DNA of 64,000 bases, from positions 1,736,001 through 1,800,000 of the forward strand of contig NZ_CP123923.1 of the NCBI RefSeq assembly GCF_030450125.1. Reading direction: 5' to 3'. A program made the position numbers and the translations under genes. This DNA is from Streptomyces sp. WP-1 (GTDB taxonomy: Bacteria > Actinomycetota > Actinomycetes > Streptomycetales > Streptomycetaceae). Position 1 is the first letter of the stretch. The number at the start of each line of letters is the position of its first letter. This document shows positions 7,797 to 16,558 of the stretch, piece by piece. The notes under the pieces are model-generated. The model had not been told where the DNA came from, made no database searches, and saw only the letters and a list, made by a program, of their open reading frames with translations.

Positions 7797-10645
7797 GGGG
7801 TGCTCCGCAGGGAGACGAGGTCGGAGAGTTCGCGGTCGGTCAGTTCGGTGAGGGCGGCCTCACCGGAACCGAGGATGGCGTCGGCCAGAGCCCGCTTCGC
7901 GGCGAGCATCTCGGCGATCCGGTCCTCGACCGTGCCCTCGGTGACCAGGCGGTGGACCTGGACGGGCTGGGTCTGGCCGATGCGGTAGGCGCGGTCGGTG
8001 GCCTGTTCCTCGACGGCCGGGTTCCACCAGCGGTCGAAGTGCACGACATGCCCGGCACGGGTGAGGTTGAGGCCGGTGCCCGCGGCCTTCAGGGAGAGGA
8101 CGAGCACCGGCGTGGCGCCGTCCTGGAACCGGTCGACCATGCGCTCGCGCTCCGGCACCGGGGTGCCGCCGTGCAGCAGGTCCACGGGGACCGCGCGGGC
8201 GGACAGATGGGCGGTGATGAGCCGCGCCATGCCGACGTACTGGGTGAAGACGAGCGCCGAGCCGTCCTCGGCGAGGACCGTGTCCAACAGCTCGTCCAGC
8301 AGGGCGAGTTTGCCCGAGCGGTGGACCAGCCGGTCGGTGGCCCCGGCCTCCTTGAGGTAGAGCGCGGGGTGGTCGCAGATCTGCTTCAGCGCGCCGAGCA
8401 GCTTCAGGACGAGGCCCCGGCGGGCGATGCCCTCGGCGGTCTCGATGGCCAGCATCGACTCACGCACCACCGCCTCGTACAGCGCGGCCTGTTCGCGGGT
8501 GAGCGGCACCGGGTGGTCGGTCTCGGTCTTCGGCGGCAGCTCCGGGACGATGCCCGGGTCGGACTTCTTGCGCCGCAGCAGGAAGGGCCGGACGAGGCGG
8601 CCGAGCCGGTCCACGGCCTCCTGGTCCTCGCCGTTCTCCACCGCGCGGGCGTGCCGGGCGCGGAAGGACTTCAGCGGGCCGAGCAGTCCGGGGGTGGTCC
8701 AGTCGAGCAGGGCCCACAGCTCGGAGAGGTTGTTCTCCACCGGGGTGCCGGTGAGCGCCACCCGCGCGGGGGCCTCGATGGTGCGCAGCGCCTTGGCGGT
8801 GGCCGAGTAGGGGTTCTTCACATGCTGGGCCTCGTCCGCGACGACCATCCCCCAGGTGTGCCCGGCGAGTTGGGCCGCGGCGGAGCGCATCGTGCCGTAC
8901 GTGGTGAGGACGAAGCCGCCGTCGGGCTCGGCCAGGGTGCGTTCCGTGCCGTGGAAGCGGCGGACGGGGACGCCGGGGGCGAACCGGTTGATCTCCCGCT
9001 GCCAGTTGCCCAGCAGGGAGGCGGGGCAGACGACGAGGGTGGGTGCGCTGCGGGCCCGCTTCAGGTGCAGGGCGATGAGGGTGACGGTCTTGCCGAGGCC
9101 CATGTCGTCGGCCAGGCAGCCGCCGAGGCCGAGGGAGGTCATCAGGTCGAGCCAGGCGAGGCCGCGCAGCTGGTAGTCGCGCAGGGTGGCGGCGAGGCCG
9201 GGGGGCGCCTCGGCGGGGCGCAGGCCCGCGGTGAGGCGGTCGCGGAGGGCGGCGAGGGCGCCGACGGGCACGGCCCGGACGGTCTCGCCGTCGACCTCGG
9301 CGGTGCCGGTGAGCGCCACGGACAGCGCGTCGAGGGGGTCGAGCAGGCCCAGTTCCCGGCGGCGGGCCTTGCGGACGAGGGCGGGGTCGACGAGCACCCA
9401 GCGGTCCCGCAGTCGTACGACGGGACGGTGGGCCTCGGCGAGGGCGTCCATCTCGGCCTCGTCCAGCGGGTCCCCGCCGAGCGCGAGCTGCCAGCGGAAG
9501 CTCAGCAGGTCCGCGCTCTCGAAGAAGCCGGTGCCGTCGGTCGCGGAGCCGGGCGCGGGCCGCACCTCGGCGGTGGCGGTGAGGTCGCGGGCGAGGTCCC
9601 GGGGCCAGTGCACGGCGACCCCGGCGGCGGCCAGCCTGCTCGCCGCGAGGCCGAGCAGGTCGCCCACTTCCTCCTCGGACAGGGCGAGGACGTCGGGCAC
9701 GTCCTGTTCGGCGAGCCGGTCCAGGGGCGGCCAGACGCGTCCGGCGCGGCGCACGGCGAGGGCCGCGTCGACCCGGGCGCGGGGCCCGAAGGCGGTGTCG
9801 GCCTCGCCCGCCCACAGGGCGGCCGCGTCGGCCACGAGGGTGGGGTCGGCGAGGCTGTGGACCTGCACGATCGCGGCCCCGGCGGCACGGGCGCCCGCGC
9901 TCGCGCCGGTGTCGAAGGCGTCGTACGCGGACAGGTCCAGGCGCAGCGAGATCCGTACGCCCGCGTCCATGCCGGCGGCGACCTCGGCCGCCCACGCGTG
10001 CGCGCCCGGCAGGGACTGGGGCTCGCGTGCGGCGAAGGGGCGGCCGCAGGCGTGGGCGGCGGCGGGGGTGCGGGGCAGGGTGTCGGCGATCGCGTCCAGG
10101 AAGGAGCGGACCAGCGCCTCCGGCTCGGGCAGCCGCAGCGGCCCGGGGTCCGGCAGCGGCACGGCGTGTCCCTCCGGGGGCAGGGCGGCGGCGATCGCGC
10201 GCAGGTGGGCGATGTCGCCGGGCTCCAGCGGACCGGCCCGCCAGGCGTCCTGGCCGCCCGAGGTGAGGCCGGGCAGCAGCCGCCCCCAGGCGACGAGCCG
10301 CAGCGCGTGCAGCGCGGCGGCGCCCCAGCAGGCGGTGGCGGGGTGCGCGGCGGGGTCCCGGCGGGCGCGGACCAGCAGGGGCAGGGCCGCGGCGAGCGGC
10401 AGGCTGAGCGCGGGCACCCGTCGGCGGCGCACGGTGGCGCCGTGCGGTCGTACGACCGTCAGCTCCTCGGGGTCGCCGGCCGCGGCGGGCAGGGGCTCGC
10501 CGTCGGGGTCCCAGAAGGCGATACGGCCCTCGCGCGGCAGCGGCGCGGGCAGGTAGAGCGCGGCCAGGCGCACCGGCACCGGGTCCCCTGCGGACGCCGT
10601 CCGGGAACCCGCCGTCCGCTCGGCCGTCGTCACCACACCGCTCAT
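7793..10645 (-). CDS. SNF2-family DEAD/DEAH-box ATPase (Swi2/Snf2 helicase-like)
   Basis: The 950-residue protein is a bacterial SNF2 translocase. The N-terminal half is the SNF2-associated region. The ATPase core follows: ADDMGLGKTVTLIALHLKRA (Walker A), VVADEAQHVKNP (DEAQ box), LTGTPVENNLSELWALLDW (motif III), LVFTQYVGMARLITAHL, VLVLSLKAAGTGLNLTRA (motif V) and DRAYRIGQTQPVQVHRLV (motif VI with the Arg finger). It would move along double-stranded DNA using ATP, probably acting with the overlapping SWIM protein. ATG at 10645 is preferred because GGGAGGTG lies at the right distance; the GTG 12 bases upstream overlaps that ribosome site. It follows the small membrane protein gene by 85 bases. 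Confidence 0.92.
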   Translation of the reverse strand: MSGVVTTAERTAGSRTASAGDPVPVRLAALYLPAPLPREGRIAFWDPDGEPLPAAAGDPEELTVVRPHGATVRRRRVPALSLPLAAALPLLVRARRDPAAHPATACWGAAALHALRLVAWGRLLPGLTSGGQDAWRAGPLEPGDIAHLRAIAAALPPEGHAVPLPDPGPLRLPEPEALVRSFLDAIADTLPRTPAAAHACGRPFAAREPQSLPGAHAWAAEVAAGMDAGVRISLRLDLSAYDAFDTGASAGARAAGAAIVQVHSLADPTLVADAAALWAGEADTAFGPRARVDAALAVRRAGRVWPPLDRLAEQDVPDVLALSEEEVGDLLGLAASRLAAAGVAVHWPRDLARDLTATAEVRPAPGSATDGTGFFESADLLSFRWQLALGGDPLDEAEMDALAEAHRPVVRLRDRWVLVDPALVRKARRRELGLLDPLDALSVALTGTAEVDGETVRAVPVGALAALRDRLTAGLRPAEAPPGLAATLRDYQLRGLAWLDLMTSLGLGGCLADDMGLGKTVTLIALHLKRARSAPTLVVCPASLLGNWQREINRFAPGVPVRRFHGTERTLAEPDGGFVLTTYGTMRSAAAQLAGHTWGMVVADEAQHVKNPYSATAKALRTIEAPARVALTGTPVENNLSELWALLDWTTPGLLGPLKSFRARHARAVENGEDQEAVDRLGRLVRPFLLRRKKSDPGIVPELPPKTETDHPVPLTREQAALYEAVVRESMLAIETAEGIARRGLVLKLLGALKQICDHPALYLKEAGATDRLVHRSGKLALLDELLDTVLAEDGSALVFTQYVGMARLITAHLSARAVPVDLLHGGTPVPERERMVDRFQDGATPVLVLSLKAAGTGLNLTRAGHVVHFDRWWNPAVEEQATDRAYRIGQTQPVQVHRLVTEGTVEDRIAEMLAAKRALADAILGSGEAALTELTDRELSDLVSLRSTP

Positions 10646-10730
10646 ACGTTCTGCCACCTCCCGCCCGCACCTCGGATCAGACGTCTCCGACTCTACGGGC
10701 GGGGTCTGACAACCGGCCCCGGAGCAGGGG

Positions 10731-11315
10731 CTACGGCACGGTCCGCGACACCACGTACACCATCGGGAAGCTCGGGTCGGCCATGTTCACGACCACGTCC
10801 TGGGTGGGTGCCGGGTTCTTCTGGGTGTGGGTGAGGCCGTACCAGGGGCCGGAGCCGCCGAAGGTCCAGCCGCTGACCTTGCGGTCGCGGGAGCCGACGG
10901 CGATGTCGCCCTTCTTCAGCTCGTCACGGCGCGAGCCCATGGACTGGAGGAAGGTGTCCAGGCCGGCCGGGTTGGTGCGGAACTGCACGTACAGGCGGCT
11001 GGTCTTCCAGTTGTTGGTCTCGTACGAGGCGATGCGGTCGGCGGGGCGCGGGACGTTCACCTGGTAGAGGCGGCGCTGCACCTTGGACGGCCAGCCCGCG
11101 GTGAGGCCGGTCGCGGAGTACTTGGCCTCCTTGTCCTTGCCGCTGTTGCGGCTCTGGTTCGCCGAGATCACCAGATAACCGGCCGGCACACCGATGAGCA
11201 GCACGATGATCAGCAGGGTGAGCGCCCGGCGCCTGGCCTTGTGGCGGGGGTCCTCGGGAGGCCGCCCCGGTCGCGGCGCGGCGGCCTGGCGGGGCACGGA
11301 GGTGGAGGCGGTCAT
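10731..11315 (-). CDS. Single-pass membrane protein of unknown function at end of sugar operon
   Basis: The 194-residue protein has a basic, Pro-rich cytoplasmic N-terminus, one transmembrane helix (ALTLLIIVLLIGVPAGYLVI, about 30-49) and an extracytoplasmic domain of about 140 residues without cysteines or recognised motifs. The segments WKTSRLYVQFRTNPAGLDTFLQSMG and SGWTFGGSGPWYGL suggest a folded domain. Its start overlaps the ROK kinase stop as ATGA, so it is co-translated with the sugar operon. Whether it takes part in sugar use or is a hitchhiker cannot be decided. Similar small membrane proteins occur in other Streptomyces, but no function is known to me. Confidence 0.75.
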   Translation of the reverse strand: MTASTSVPRQAAAPRPGRPPEDPRHKARRRALTLLIIVLLIGVPAGYLVISANQSRNSGKDKEAKYSATGLTAGWPSKVQRRLYQVNVPRPADRIASYETNNWKTSRLYVQFRTNPAGLDTFLQSMGSRRDELKKGDIAVGSRDRKVSGWTFGGSGPWYGLTHTQKNPAPTQDVVVNMADPSFPMVYVVSRTVP

Positions 11316-12457
11316 GCGGTGTCCCGTTCGCGGCGGGCCTGGGCGTACCGCTCGTAGCGCTCGTACCGCTCGACCCGGCGGCGCTTGGCCCGCCGGAACC
11401 GGCGGGCCACCAGGCGGGCCAGGTCGGCCGCGCCCACCATGCCGGCCTCGGGGCCGAGCTGGGCGCGGGTGATACGGGCCTCGGGGCGGTAGCCGCGGCC
11501 GGTGAGATGGCGCTTGAAGGCGTCTCTGGCGGGGCCGATGAGCAGATCGTCGGCGGCCGAGACGCCGCCGCCGATGACGAAGCAGGAGGGGTCGAGGGCG
11601 GCGGCCAGGTTGGCGATGCCGACGCCGAGCCACTGGCCGATGTCCTGGAGCAGCTCCACACACATCGCGTCGCCCTCGCGGGCCAGCTCGGTGATCATCG
11701 GACCGGTGATGTCGCCGATGTTGCCCTTGACGTGCTCGATGATCCCGTAGGCGACCGGCGAGTCGGCCTGGGCCAGCTCGCGCGCCTCGCGGACCAGGGC
11801 GTTCCCGGAGCTGTACTGCTCCCAGCAGCCGCGGTTGCCGCACGGGCAGCGGTGGCCGCCGGGCACGACCTGCATATGGCCGAACTCGCCCGCGACACCG
11901 AACTTGCCCCGCTTGACCTGGCCGTCCTCCAGGATCGCGCCGCCGATACCGGTACCCAGGGTGATCATCACCAGGTGGTCCTCGCCGCGCCCGGCGCCGA
12001 AGCGCCACTCGGCCCAGGCGGCCGTGTTGGCGTCGTTGTCCACCAGCACCGGCACGGAGAGGCGGCCGCTGAGCCGGTCGCGCAGCGGTTCGTTGCGCCA
12101 GGACAGGTGGGGGGCGAACAGGACGCGGTTGCGGTCCGCGTCGACCCAGCCGGCGGCGCCGATGCCGACCGCGTGCACGTCGTGCCGGTCGGAGAGGTCC
12201 AGGACCAGCTCGACGATGGTGTCCTCGACGACCTTGGGGCTCTTCGACTTGTCCGGGGTCTCCGTGCGGAGCTTCTCCAGGATGTTGCCGTCGGCGTCCA
12301 CGACGCCCGCCATCACCTTGGTGCCGCCGATGTCGATGCCGACGGTGGGGACACGGGGGGCCGTCAGGTGGGACCGGCGCTCCCGGGTGCCGACCGTCCG
12401 CAGGACGGGGGCGCGGCGGGAGCCGATGGGGGCCGTGAGGTCGCGATAGGTGCTCAT
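11312..12457 (-). CDS. ROK-family sugar kinase (glucokinase-like)
   Basis: The 381-residue protein has the ROK signatures: N-terminal phosphate loop VGIDIGGTKVMAGVVD (about 39-54), VLVDNDANTAAWAEWRFGAG with the catalytic Asp, LGTGIGGAI, and the zinc-binding motif HRCPCGNRGCWEQYSSG. It phosphorylates a hexose at the cytoplasmic face using ATP. There is no HTH N-terminus, so it is an enzyme rather than a ROK repressor. It follows the ABC ATPase gene in the sugar operon with a gap of about 100 bases containing a hairpin, and overlaps the next gene by ATGA. The C-terminus has a YERYERYAQARRER tail that looks dispensable. ATG at 12457 was preferred over an upstream TTG. Confidence 0.87.
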   Translation of the reverse strand: MSTYRDLTAPIGSRRAPVLRTVGTRERRSHLTAPRVPTVGIDIGGTKVMAGVVDADGNILEKLRTETPDKSKSPKVVEDTIVELVLDLSDRHDVHAVGIGAAGWVDADRNRVLFAPHLSWRNEPLRDRLSGRLSVPVLVDNDANTAAWAEWRFGAGRGEDHLVMITLGTGIGGAILEDGQVKRGKFGVAGEFGHMQVVPGGHRCPCGNRGCWEQYSSGNALVREARELAQADSPVAYGIIEHVKGNIGDITGPMITELAREGDAMCVELLQDIGQWLGVGIANLAAALDPSCFVIGGGVSAADDLLIGPARDAFKRHLTGRGYRPEARITRAQLGPEAGMVGAADLARLVARRFRRAKRRRVERYERYERYAQARRERDTA

Positions 12458-12508
12458 CGTTGGTCGATTGTGCCTCAACGACGGTAAGCGTGTCGTACAG
12501 GGCGAGGG

Positions 12509-12558
12509 CGAGGGGCGGGCGATCCCGGTGGTGTCCCGGTTGACCGCGGCGCCCCTCG
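12509..12558. terminator. Hairpin between ABC ATPase and ROK genes
   Basis: CGAGGGGCG (12509-12517) pairs with CGCCCCTCG (12550-12558) across a 32-base loop. It may be an attenuator or processing site between the transporter and kinase parts of the operon. Confidence 0.4.
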
Positions 12559-12564
12559 GGACCC

Positions 12565-13404
12565 TCAGTCGCGCTGGAGTTCGTGGCGCAGGACGTCCAG
12601 GTCGGAGCCGCCGGCCATCTGCGCGGTCAGCTCGTCCAGGGTGATCTCGTCCCGTGTGTGATTACCCACCATGGTGCCGCGGCGCAGCAGTACGAACCGG
12701 TCGCCCACCAGGTAGGCGTGGTGCGGGTTGTGGGTGATCAGGACGACGCCCAGGCCCTCGTCGCGGGCGGCGGCGACGTACTTGAGGACCACGCCGGACT
12801 GCTTGACGCCCAGGGCCGCGGTCGGCTCGTCCAGGACGAGGACCTTGGCGCCGAAGTGGACGGCGCGGGCGATGGCCACGCACTGGCGTTCGCCGCCGGA
12901 GAGAGTGCCGATGGGCTGGTCGACGTCGCGCAGGTCGATGCCCATGCGCAGCAGCGCCTCGCGGGTGGTGCGGCGCATCAGGGCGGTGTCGAGGCGCTTG
13001 AAGGGGCCGGTGCCCGTGCGGGGCTCGGAGCCGAGGAAGAAGTTGCGCCAGACCGGCATCAGGGGCACGACGGCCAGGTCCTGGTAGACGGTGGCGATGC
13101 CCCGGTCCAGGGCGTCGCGCGGGGAGGCGAGGCGGGTTTCCTCGCCCTCGATGCGCAAAGTGCCGCCGTCGTGCTGGTGCAGTCCGGCGATCATCTTGAT
13201 CAGGGTGGACTTGCCCGCGCCGTTGTCGCCGAGGACGCAGGTGATCTCGCCCGCGTGCACCTGGAGGGACACGCCGTCCAGGGCGCGCACATTGCCGTAG
13301 TGCTTGCCGACGCCGGACAGCTCGACCAGGGCGGGCGCCGCCGCCGTCGGGGTGGTCTCGTCCGTCGTCCCGGCCGTCGTCCCGGGCGTCACGTCGTCCG
13401 TCAT
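12565..13404 (-). CDS. Sugar ABC transporter ATP-binding protein (CUT2, single domain)
   Basis: The 279-residue protein has one nucleotide-binding domain: Walker [18 protein letters not shown] (about 63-79), Q-loop TVYQDLAV, signature [15 protein letters not shown], Walker [13 protein letters not shown] and switch His [15 protein letters not shown] single ABC domain, rather than the duplicated RbsA type, places it with FrcA-like members. It energises uptake of a monosaccharide from the periplasmic side through the adjacent permease. ATG at 13404 overlaps the permease stop as ATGA. Confidence 0.92.
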   Translation of the reverse strand: MTDDVTPGTTAGTTDETTPTAAAPALVELSGVGKHYGNVRALDGVSLQVHAGEITCVLGDNGAGKSTLIKMIAGLHQHDGGTLRIEGEETRLASPRDALDRGIATVYQDLAVVPLMPVWRNFFLGSEPRTGTGPFKRLDTALMRRTTREALLRMGIDLRDVDQPIGTLSGGERQCVAIARAVHFGAKVLVLDEPTAALGVKQSGVVLKYVAAARDEGLGVVLITHNPHHAYLVGDRFVLLRRGTMVGNHTRDEITLDELTAQMAGGSDLDVLRHELQRD

Positions 13405-14477
13405 GTCGTCGCCTCCGCGCGCTTGCGGACCCAGGCGTTGAGCAGGGTCGCGAGGAGCAGCATCGCTCCGAGGAAGAACTTGAACCAGTCGGGGTTCCAC
13501 TCGGCGAAGACGATGCCCTTGCTGGTCATGCCGAAGATCAGGGCGCCCACGGCGGAGCCGATCGCGCTGCCGTAGCCGCCGGTGATCAGGCAGCCGCCGA
13601 TGACGGCGGCGATGATGTAGATCAGCTCGTTGCCGACGCCCTCGCCGGACTGGACGGCGTCGAAGGAGAAGAGCAGGTGCTGGCCGGAGATCCAGGCGCC
13701 GAACGCGACACCCATGTAGAGGCCGATCTTCGTCTTCGCCACCGGCACGCCGACCGCGCGGGCCGCGTCCTCGTTGCCGCCGACCGCGAAGATCCAGTTG
13801 CCGACGCGGGTGCGCAGCAGGATCCAGGAGCCGACGGCGACCAGGGCGAGCCACCACAGGATGGTGATCTTGAAGTCGACGCCGCCGACGCTCACCGTGG
13901 AGGCGAAGACGGCGCGGGCGCTGGAGAAGCCCTGCATGTCGGCGATGGTCTTGGTGGAGACCGTGCCGTCGATCAGCTTGGTGAAGCCGAGGTTCATGCC
14001 GCACAGCATCAGGAAGGTGCCCAGCGTGATGATGAAGCTGGGCAGCCCGGTGCGGGTGAGCATGAAGCCGTTGAAGGCGCCGATGGCGAGGCTGACCAGC
14101 AGGGAAACGCCGACGCCGACCCAGGTGTTCGCGGTCATCTGGTAGCTGAACATCGAGGAGATCAGCGCCGAGGACGTCACGAGGACACCGGCCGACAGGT
14201 CGAACTCGCCGCCGATCATCAGCAGCGCCACCGGTACGGCCATGATCCCGATGGTCGAGGAGGCGTACAGGACGGTGCTGAGGCTGGAGGCGCGCAGGAA
14301 GCCGTCGGCGATGAAGGCGAAGAAGAGGAAGACCGCGAGGGCGCCGACGACGGAGCCCAGCTCGGGGCGGGCGAGGAGCTTCTTCAGCGGAGAGGTCCGC
14401 AGGATCCGCTCGTCGGCCACCGGCACCTCGGTCTTCCGTTCGACCGCGTTCCGCTCGGGGGTCCGCTCGGCGGTCAT
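13401..14477 (-). CDS. Sugar ABC transporter permease (CUT2 / RbsC-FrcC type)
   Basis: The 358-residue integral membrane protein has about ten hydrophobic segments. It carries the family hallmarks [12 protein letters not shown] early in the protein and [17 protein letters not shown] with [14 protein letters not shown] in the C-terminal half, which match the RbsC/FrcC family loop contacting the ATPase. It forms the membrane channel for sugar uptake with the ATPase and lipoprotein encoded on either side. Both junctions are 4-base ATGA overlaps, so stoichiometry is probably set by translational coupling. Confidence 0.92.
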   Translation of the reverse strand: MTAERTPERNAVERKTEVPVADERILRTSPLKKLLARPELGSVVGALAVFLFFAFIADGFLRASSLSTVLYASSTIGIMAVPVALLMIGGEFDLSAGVLVTSSALISSMFSYQMTANTWVGVGVSLLVSLAIGAFNGFMLTRTGLPSFIITLGTFLMLCGMNLGFTKLIDGTVSTKTIADMQGFSSARAVFASTVSVGGVDFKITILWWLALVAVGSWILLRTRVGNWIFAVGGNEDAARAVGVPVAKTKIGLYMGVAFGAWISGQHLLFSFDAVQSGEGVGNELIYIIAAVIGGCLITGGYGSAIGSAVGALIFGMTSKGIVFAEWNPDWFKFFLGAMLLLATLLNAWVRKRAEATT

Positions 14478-15478
14478 CGGGTGCCCCGCTCGGTGTACGC
14501 CTTCAGCGTGGCCGCCTGGTCCTTGGTGATGATCTGCGGGCCGGTCAGCACCGGCTTGCCGCCGCCGAGGACGTCGCCGTTGTACTTGTAGGCCCACAGC
14601 AGGTCGATCGCCTCGTAGCCCTGGAGGTAGGGCTGCTGGTCCACCGCGAAGCCCAGGGTGCCGTTCTGGAGCGAGGTCGCGACCTGCGCGTTGAGGTCGA
14701 AGGTGTCCACCTCGGCCTTGCTGCCCGCGTCGTTCTTCGCCTTCACGGCGGTGTCGGCGTAGGGCGCGCCGAGGGTGACGACGCTGTCCAGGGACTTGTC
14801 GGCCTGGAGCTTGGCCTCGATGGCGGACTGCACGTCGGGCATGTTCGTGCCGTTGACGTAGAGCTTCTGGAGCTTGCCCTGGAAGGTCTTGGCGACGCCG
14901 TCGCAGCGCTGCTCGTGGCCCACGTTGCCCTGCTCGTGCAGCACGCACAGGGCCTTCTTCCTGCCCCGCTCGTTCAGCTCGTCGCCGACGGCCTCACCGG
15001 CGATGGTCTCGTCCTGGCCGATGTGGGTGAGCGCGCCGAACGCCTTGGACTCCTGCGAGCCGGAGTTGACCGTGATCACCGGGATGCCGGCCTTCTCGGC
15101 GCGCTGGACGGCGGCCTTCATGGCGTCGGGCTTCGCCAGGGTGACGATGATGCCGTCGACCTTCTTGTCGACCGCCGCGTCCACCAGCTGGGCCTGCTGC
15201 TGGGCGTCGTCGTCGTGCGAGTACAGGAAGTTGATGTTGTCCTTGACGGCGGCCTGCTTGGCGCCGCTCTGCACGATGTCCCAGAAGGTGTCGCCGTCTC
15301 CCGAGTGCGTGATCATCGCGAAGGTCCAGCGGGGGGTGTTCACCGCCGACCTGCCCTGGGCGACGGCGGCCTTGCGGGCGTCCTCGGCCCGCTTCCCGCC
15401 GGTGCTGCTGCAGCCCGCCAGGCACACCGAGAGTGCCCCTGCGAGCGCCATGACTGCCCAGGTCCGAAACCGTGCCAC
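14474..15478 (-). CDS. Sugar-binding lipoprotein of CUT2 ABC transporter
   Basis: The 334-residue protein is a periplasmic-binding-protein fold of the RbsB type with a lipoprotein signal ([24 protein letters not shown] lipobox, Cys near residue 23). The two lobes show [52 protein letters not shown] and [19 protein letters not shown], all typical. GTG at 15478 is preferred because GAGAAGGG stands 9 bases upstream and the signal peptide follows directly. It heads the operon. A palindrome at 15658-15669 lies upstream, shared with the gntR promoter. Confidence 0.92.
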   Translation of the reverse strand: MARFRTWAVMALAGALSVCLAGCSSTGGKRAEDARKAAVAQGRSAVNTPRWTFAMITHSGDGDTFWDIVQSGAKQAAVKDNINFLYSHDDDAQQQAQLVDAAVDKKVDGIIVTLAKPDAMKAAVQRAEKAGIPVITVNSGSQESKAFGALTHIGQDETIAGEAVGDELNERGRKKALCVLHEQGNVGHEQRCDGVAKTFQGKLQKLYVNGTNMPDVQSAIEAKLQADKSLDSVVTLGAPYADTAVKAKNDAGSKAEVDTFDLNAQVATSLQNGTLGFAVDQQPYLQGYEAIDLLWAYKYNGDVLGGGKPVLTGPQIITKDQAATLKAYTERGTR

Positions 15479-15657
15479 GAGGCCGTGCCCTTCTCGCTGT
15501 CTCCAGCTGACTCTCAGCTGTCCTTGCTCCGATGTGCGGATGGGGCGGGCGACCTCACCGTGGGTGTGTCCCGGCGGCGATCTCACCAGCCCCAAACACT
15601 TCAGTATCGGTCACCGGGGCCGGCGGGCGGACGGCCGGGGAGGAGATTCCGGTCACC

Positions 15658-15669
15658 TTGTCCGGACAA
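15658..15669. promoter_or_regulatory. Putative GntR operator of the ABC operon
   Basis: TTGTCCGGACAA is a perfect 12-bp palindrome between the gntR stop and the binding-protein start. It matches 10 of 12 bases with TTGTCCTGACAT at 16506-16517 in the gntR/oxidoreductase promoter region, which supports a shared operator. Confidence 0.55.
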
Positions 15670-15690
15670 TGCGACGAACGACCGAGGCGT

Positions 15691-16455
15691 TCAGGGCCGT
15701 ACGAGCAGCTGGAAATCGAAGGCGTAGCGGCTCGGGCGGTAGGTGTGGTCGCCGTACTCGACGGCGCGGCCGGTGTCGTCGTAGGTGGTGCGGCACATGG
15801 TGAGCAGCGGGGCGCCGTCGGCCTCGCCGAGCCGCTCGGCCTCGGTGGCAGTGGCGCCGCGGGCGCCGATCGACTGGCGGGCGCTGTGCAGGGTGATCCC
15901 GGCGGCGCGCAGCAGCCGGTACAGGCCGGTGGCCTCCAGCTGGGCGGTGTCCAGGTCGAGCAGGCCGGGCGGCAGATGGTTGATCAGGTAGGCGATCGGC
16001 TCGCCGTGCGCGAGCCGGAGCCGTTCGACGCGGTGGACGTCGCCGCCCTCGGTGGTCCCGAGCGCGGCCGCGATCTCGGCGGTGGCCGGGACGACCGTGT
16101 TGACCAGGACCTTCGTCGTGGGGCGCCGGCCGGCCGCCGCCAGGTCGTCGTAGAGGCTGCTCAGTTCCAGCGGGCGCTTGACCCTGCTGTGCACGACCTG
16201 GGTGCCGACGCCCCGGCGGCGCACCAGCAGCCCCTTGTCGACCAGGGACTGGATGGCCTGGCGGACGGTGGGCCGGGACAGGCCGAGCCGCGCGGCCAGC
16301 TCGATCTCGTTGCCCAGCAGGCTCCCGGGGGTCAGGCTTCCGTGCTCGATCGCGGCCTCCAGCTGCTGGGACAGCTGGAAGTACAACGGCACCGGCGAAC
16401 CGCGGTCCACGCGGAGTTCGAGCGCGACGGTCGGGTCCACATCTGGTTTCGGCAC
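15691..16455 (-). CDS. GntR/HutC-family transcriptional regulator with UTRA domain
   Basis: The 254-residue protein has an N-terminal winged helix (about 20-85; NEIELAARLGLSRPTVRQAIQSLVDKGLL is the recognition region, followed by the wing RRRGVGTQV) and a C-terminal UTRA ligand domain ending CRTTYDDTGRAVEYGDHTYRPSRYAFDF. UTRA members usually sense a sugar or amino-sugar derivative and repress uptake genes. It lies between the transporter operon and a divergent dehydrogenase, and two related TTGTCC-GACA sites flank it, so it probably controls both. The start is GTG at 16455. Confidence 0.92.
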   Translation of the reverse strand: MPKPDVDPTVALELRVDRGSPVPLYFQLSQQLEAAIEHGSLTPGSLLGNEIELAARLGLSRPTVRQAIQSLVDKGLLVRRRGVGTQVVHSRVKRPLELSSLYDDLAAAGRRPTTKVLVNTVVPATAEIAAALGTTEGGDVHRVERLRLAHGEPIAYLINHLPPGLLDLDTAQLEATGLYRLLRAAGITLHSARQSIGARGATATEAERLGEADGAPLLTMCRTTYDDTGRAVEYGDHTYRPSRYAFDFQLLVRP

Positions 16456-16505
16456 GGGCCCGAGCGTAGCCGCGTGCGCAGTTGACGGGAAGTCGTGAAG
16501 TCCGG

Positions 16506-16530
16506 TTGTCCTGACATATGAATTGACAGG
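16506..16530. promoter_or_regulatory. Putative GntR operator and -35 region between divergent genes
   Basis: The segment contains TTGTCCTGACAT (16506-16517), related to the palindrome at 15658, and TTGACA (16523-16528), a consensus -35 hexamer pointing to the oxidoreductase gene. A larger imperfect palindrome spans 16510-16530. Repressor binding here would block the promoter. Confidence 0.5.
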
Positions 16531-16558
16531 GGGCGGGCCGCGCCGTCACTTTGTTTCC

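Noticed and set aside
5145..7988. 947-residue plus-strand frame opposite the SWIM gene
   Set aside because: High-GC shadow frame. The minus strand has the SWIM motif, RBS and operon overlap with SNF2.
7697..10834. 1,045-residue plus-strand frame opposite the SNF2 gene
   Set aside because: Shadow of the SNF2 gene, which has all helicase motifs.
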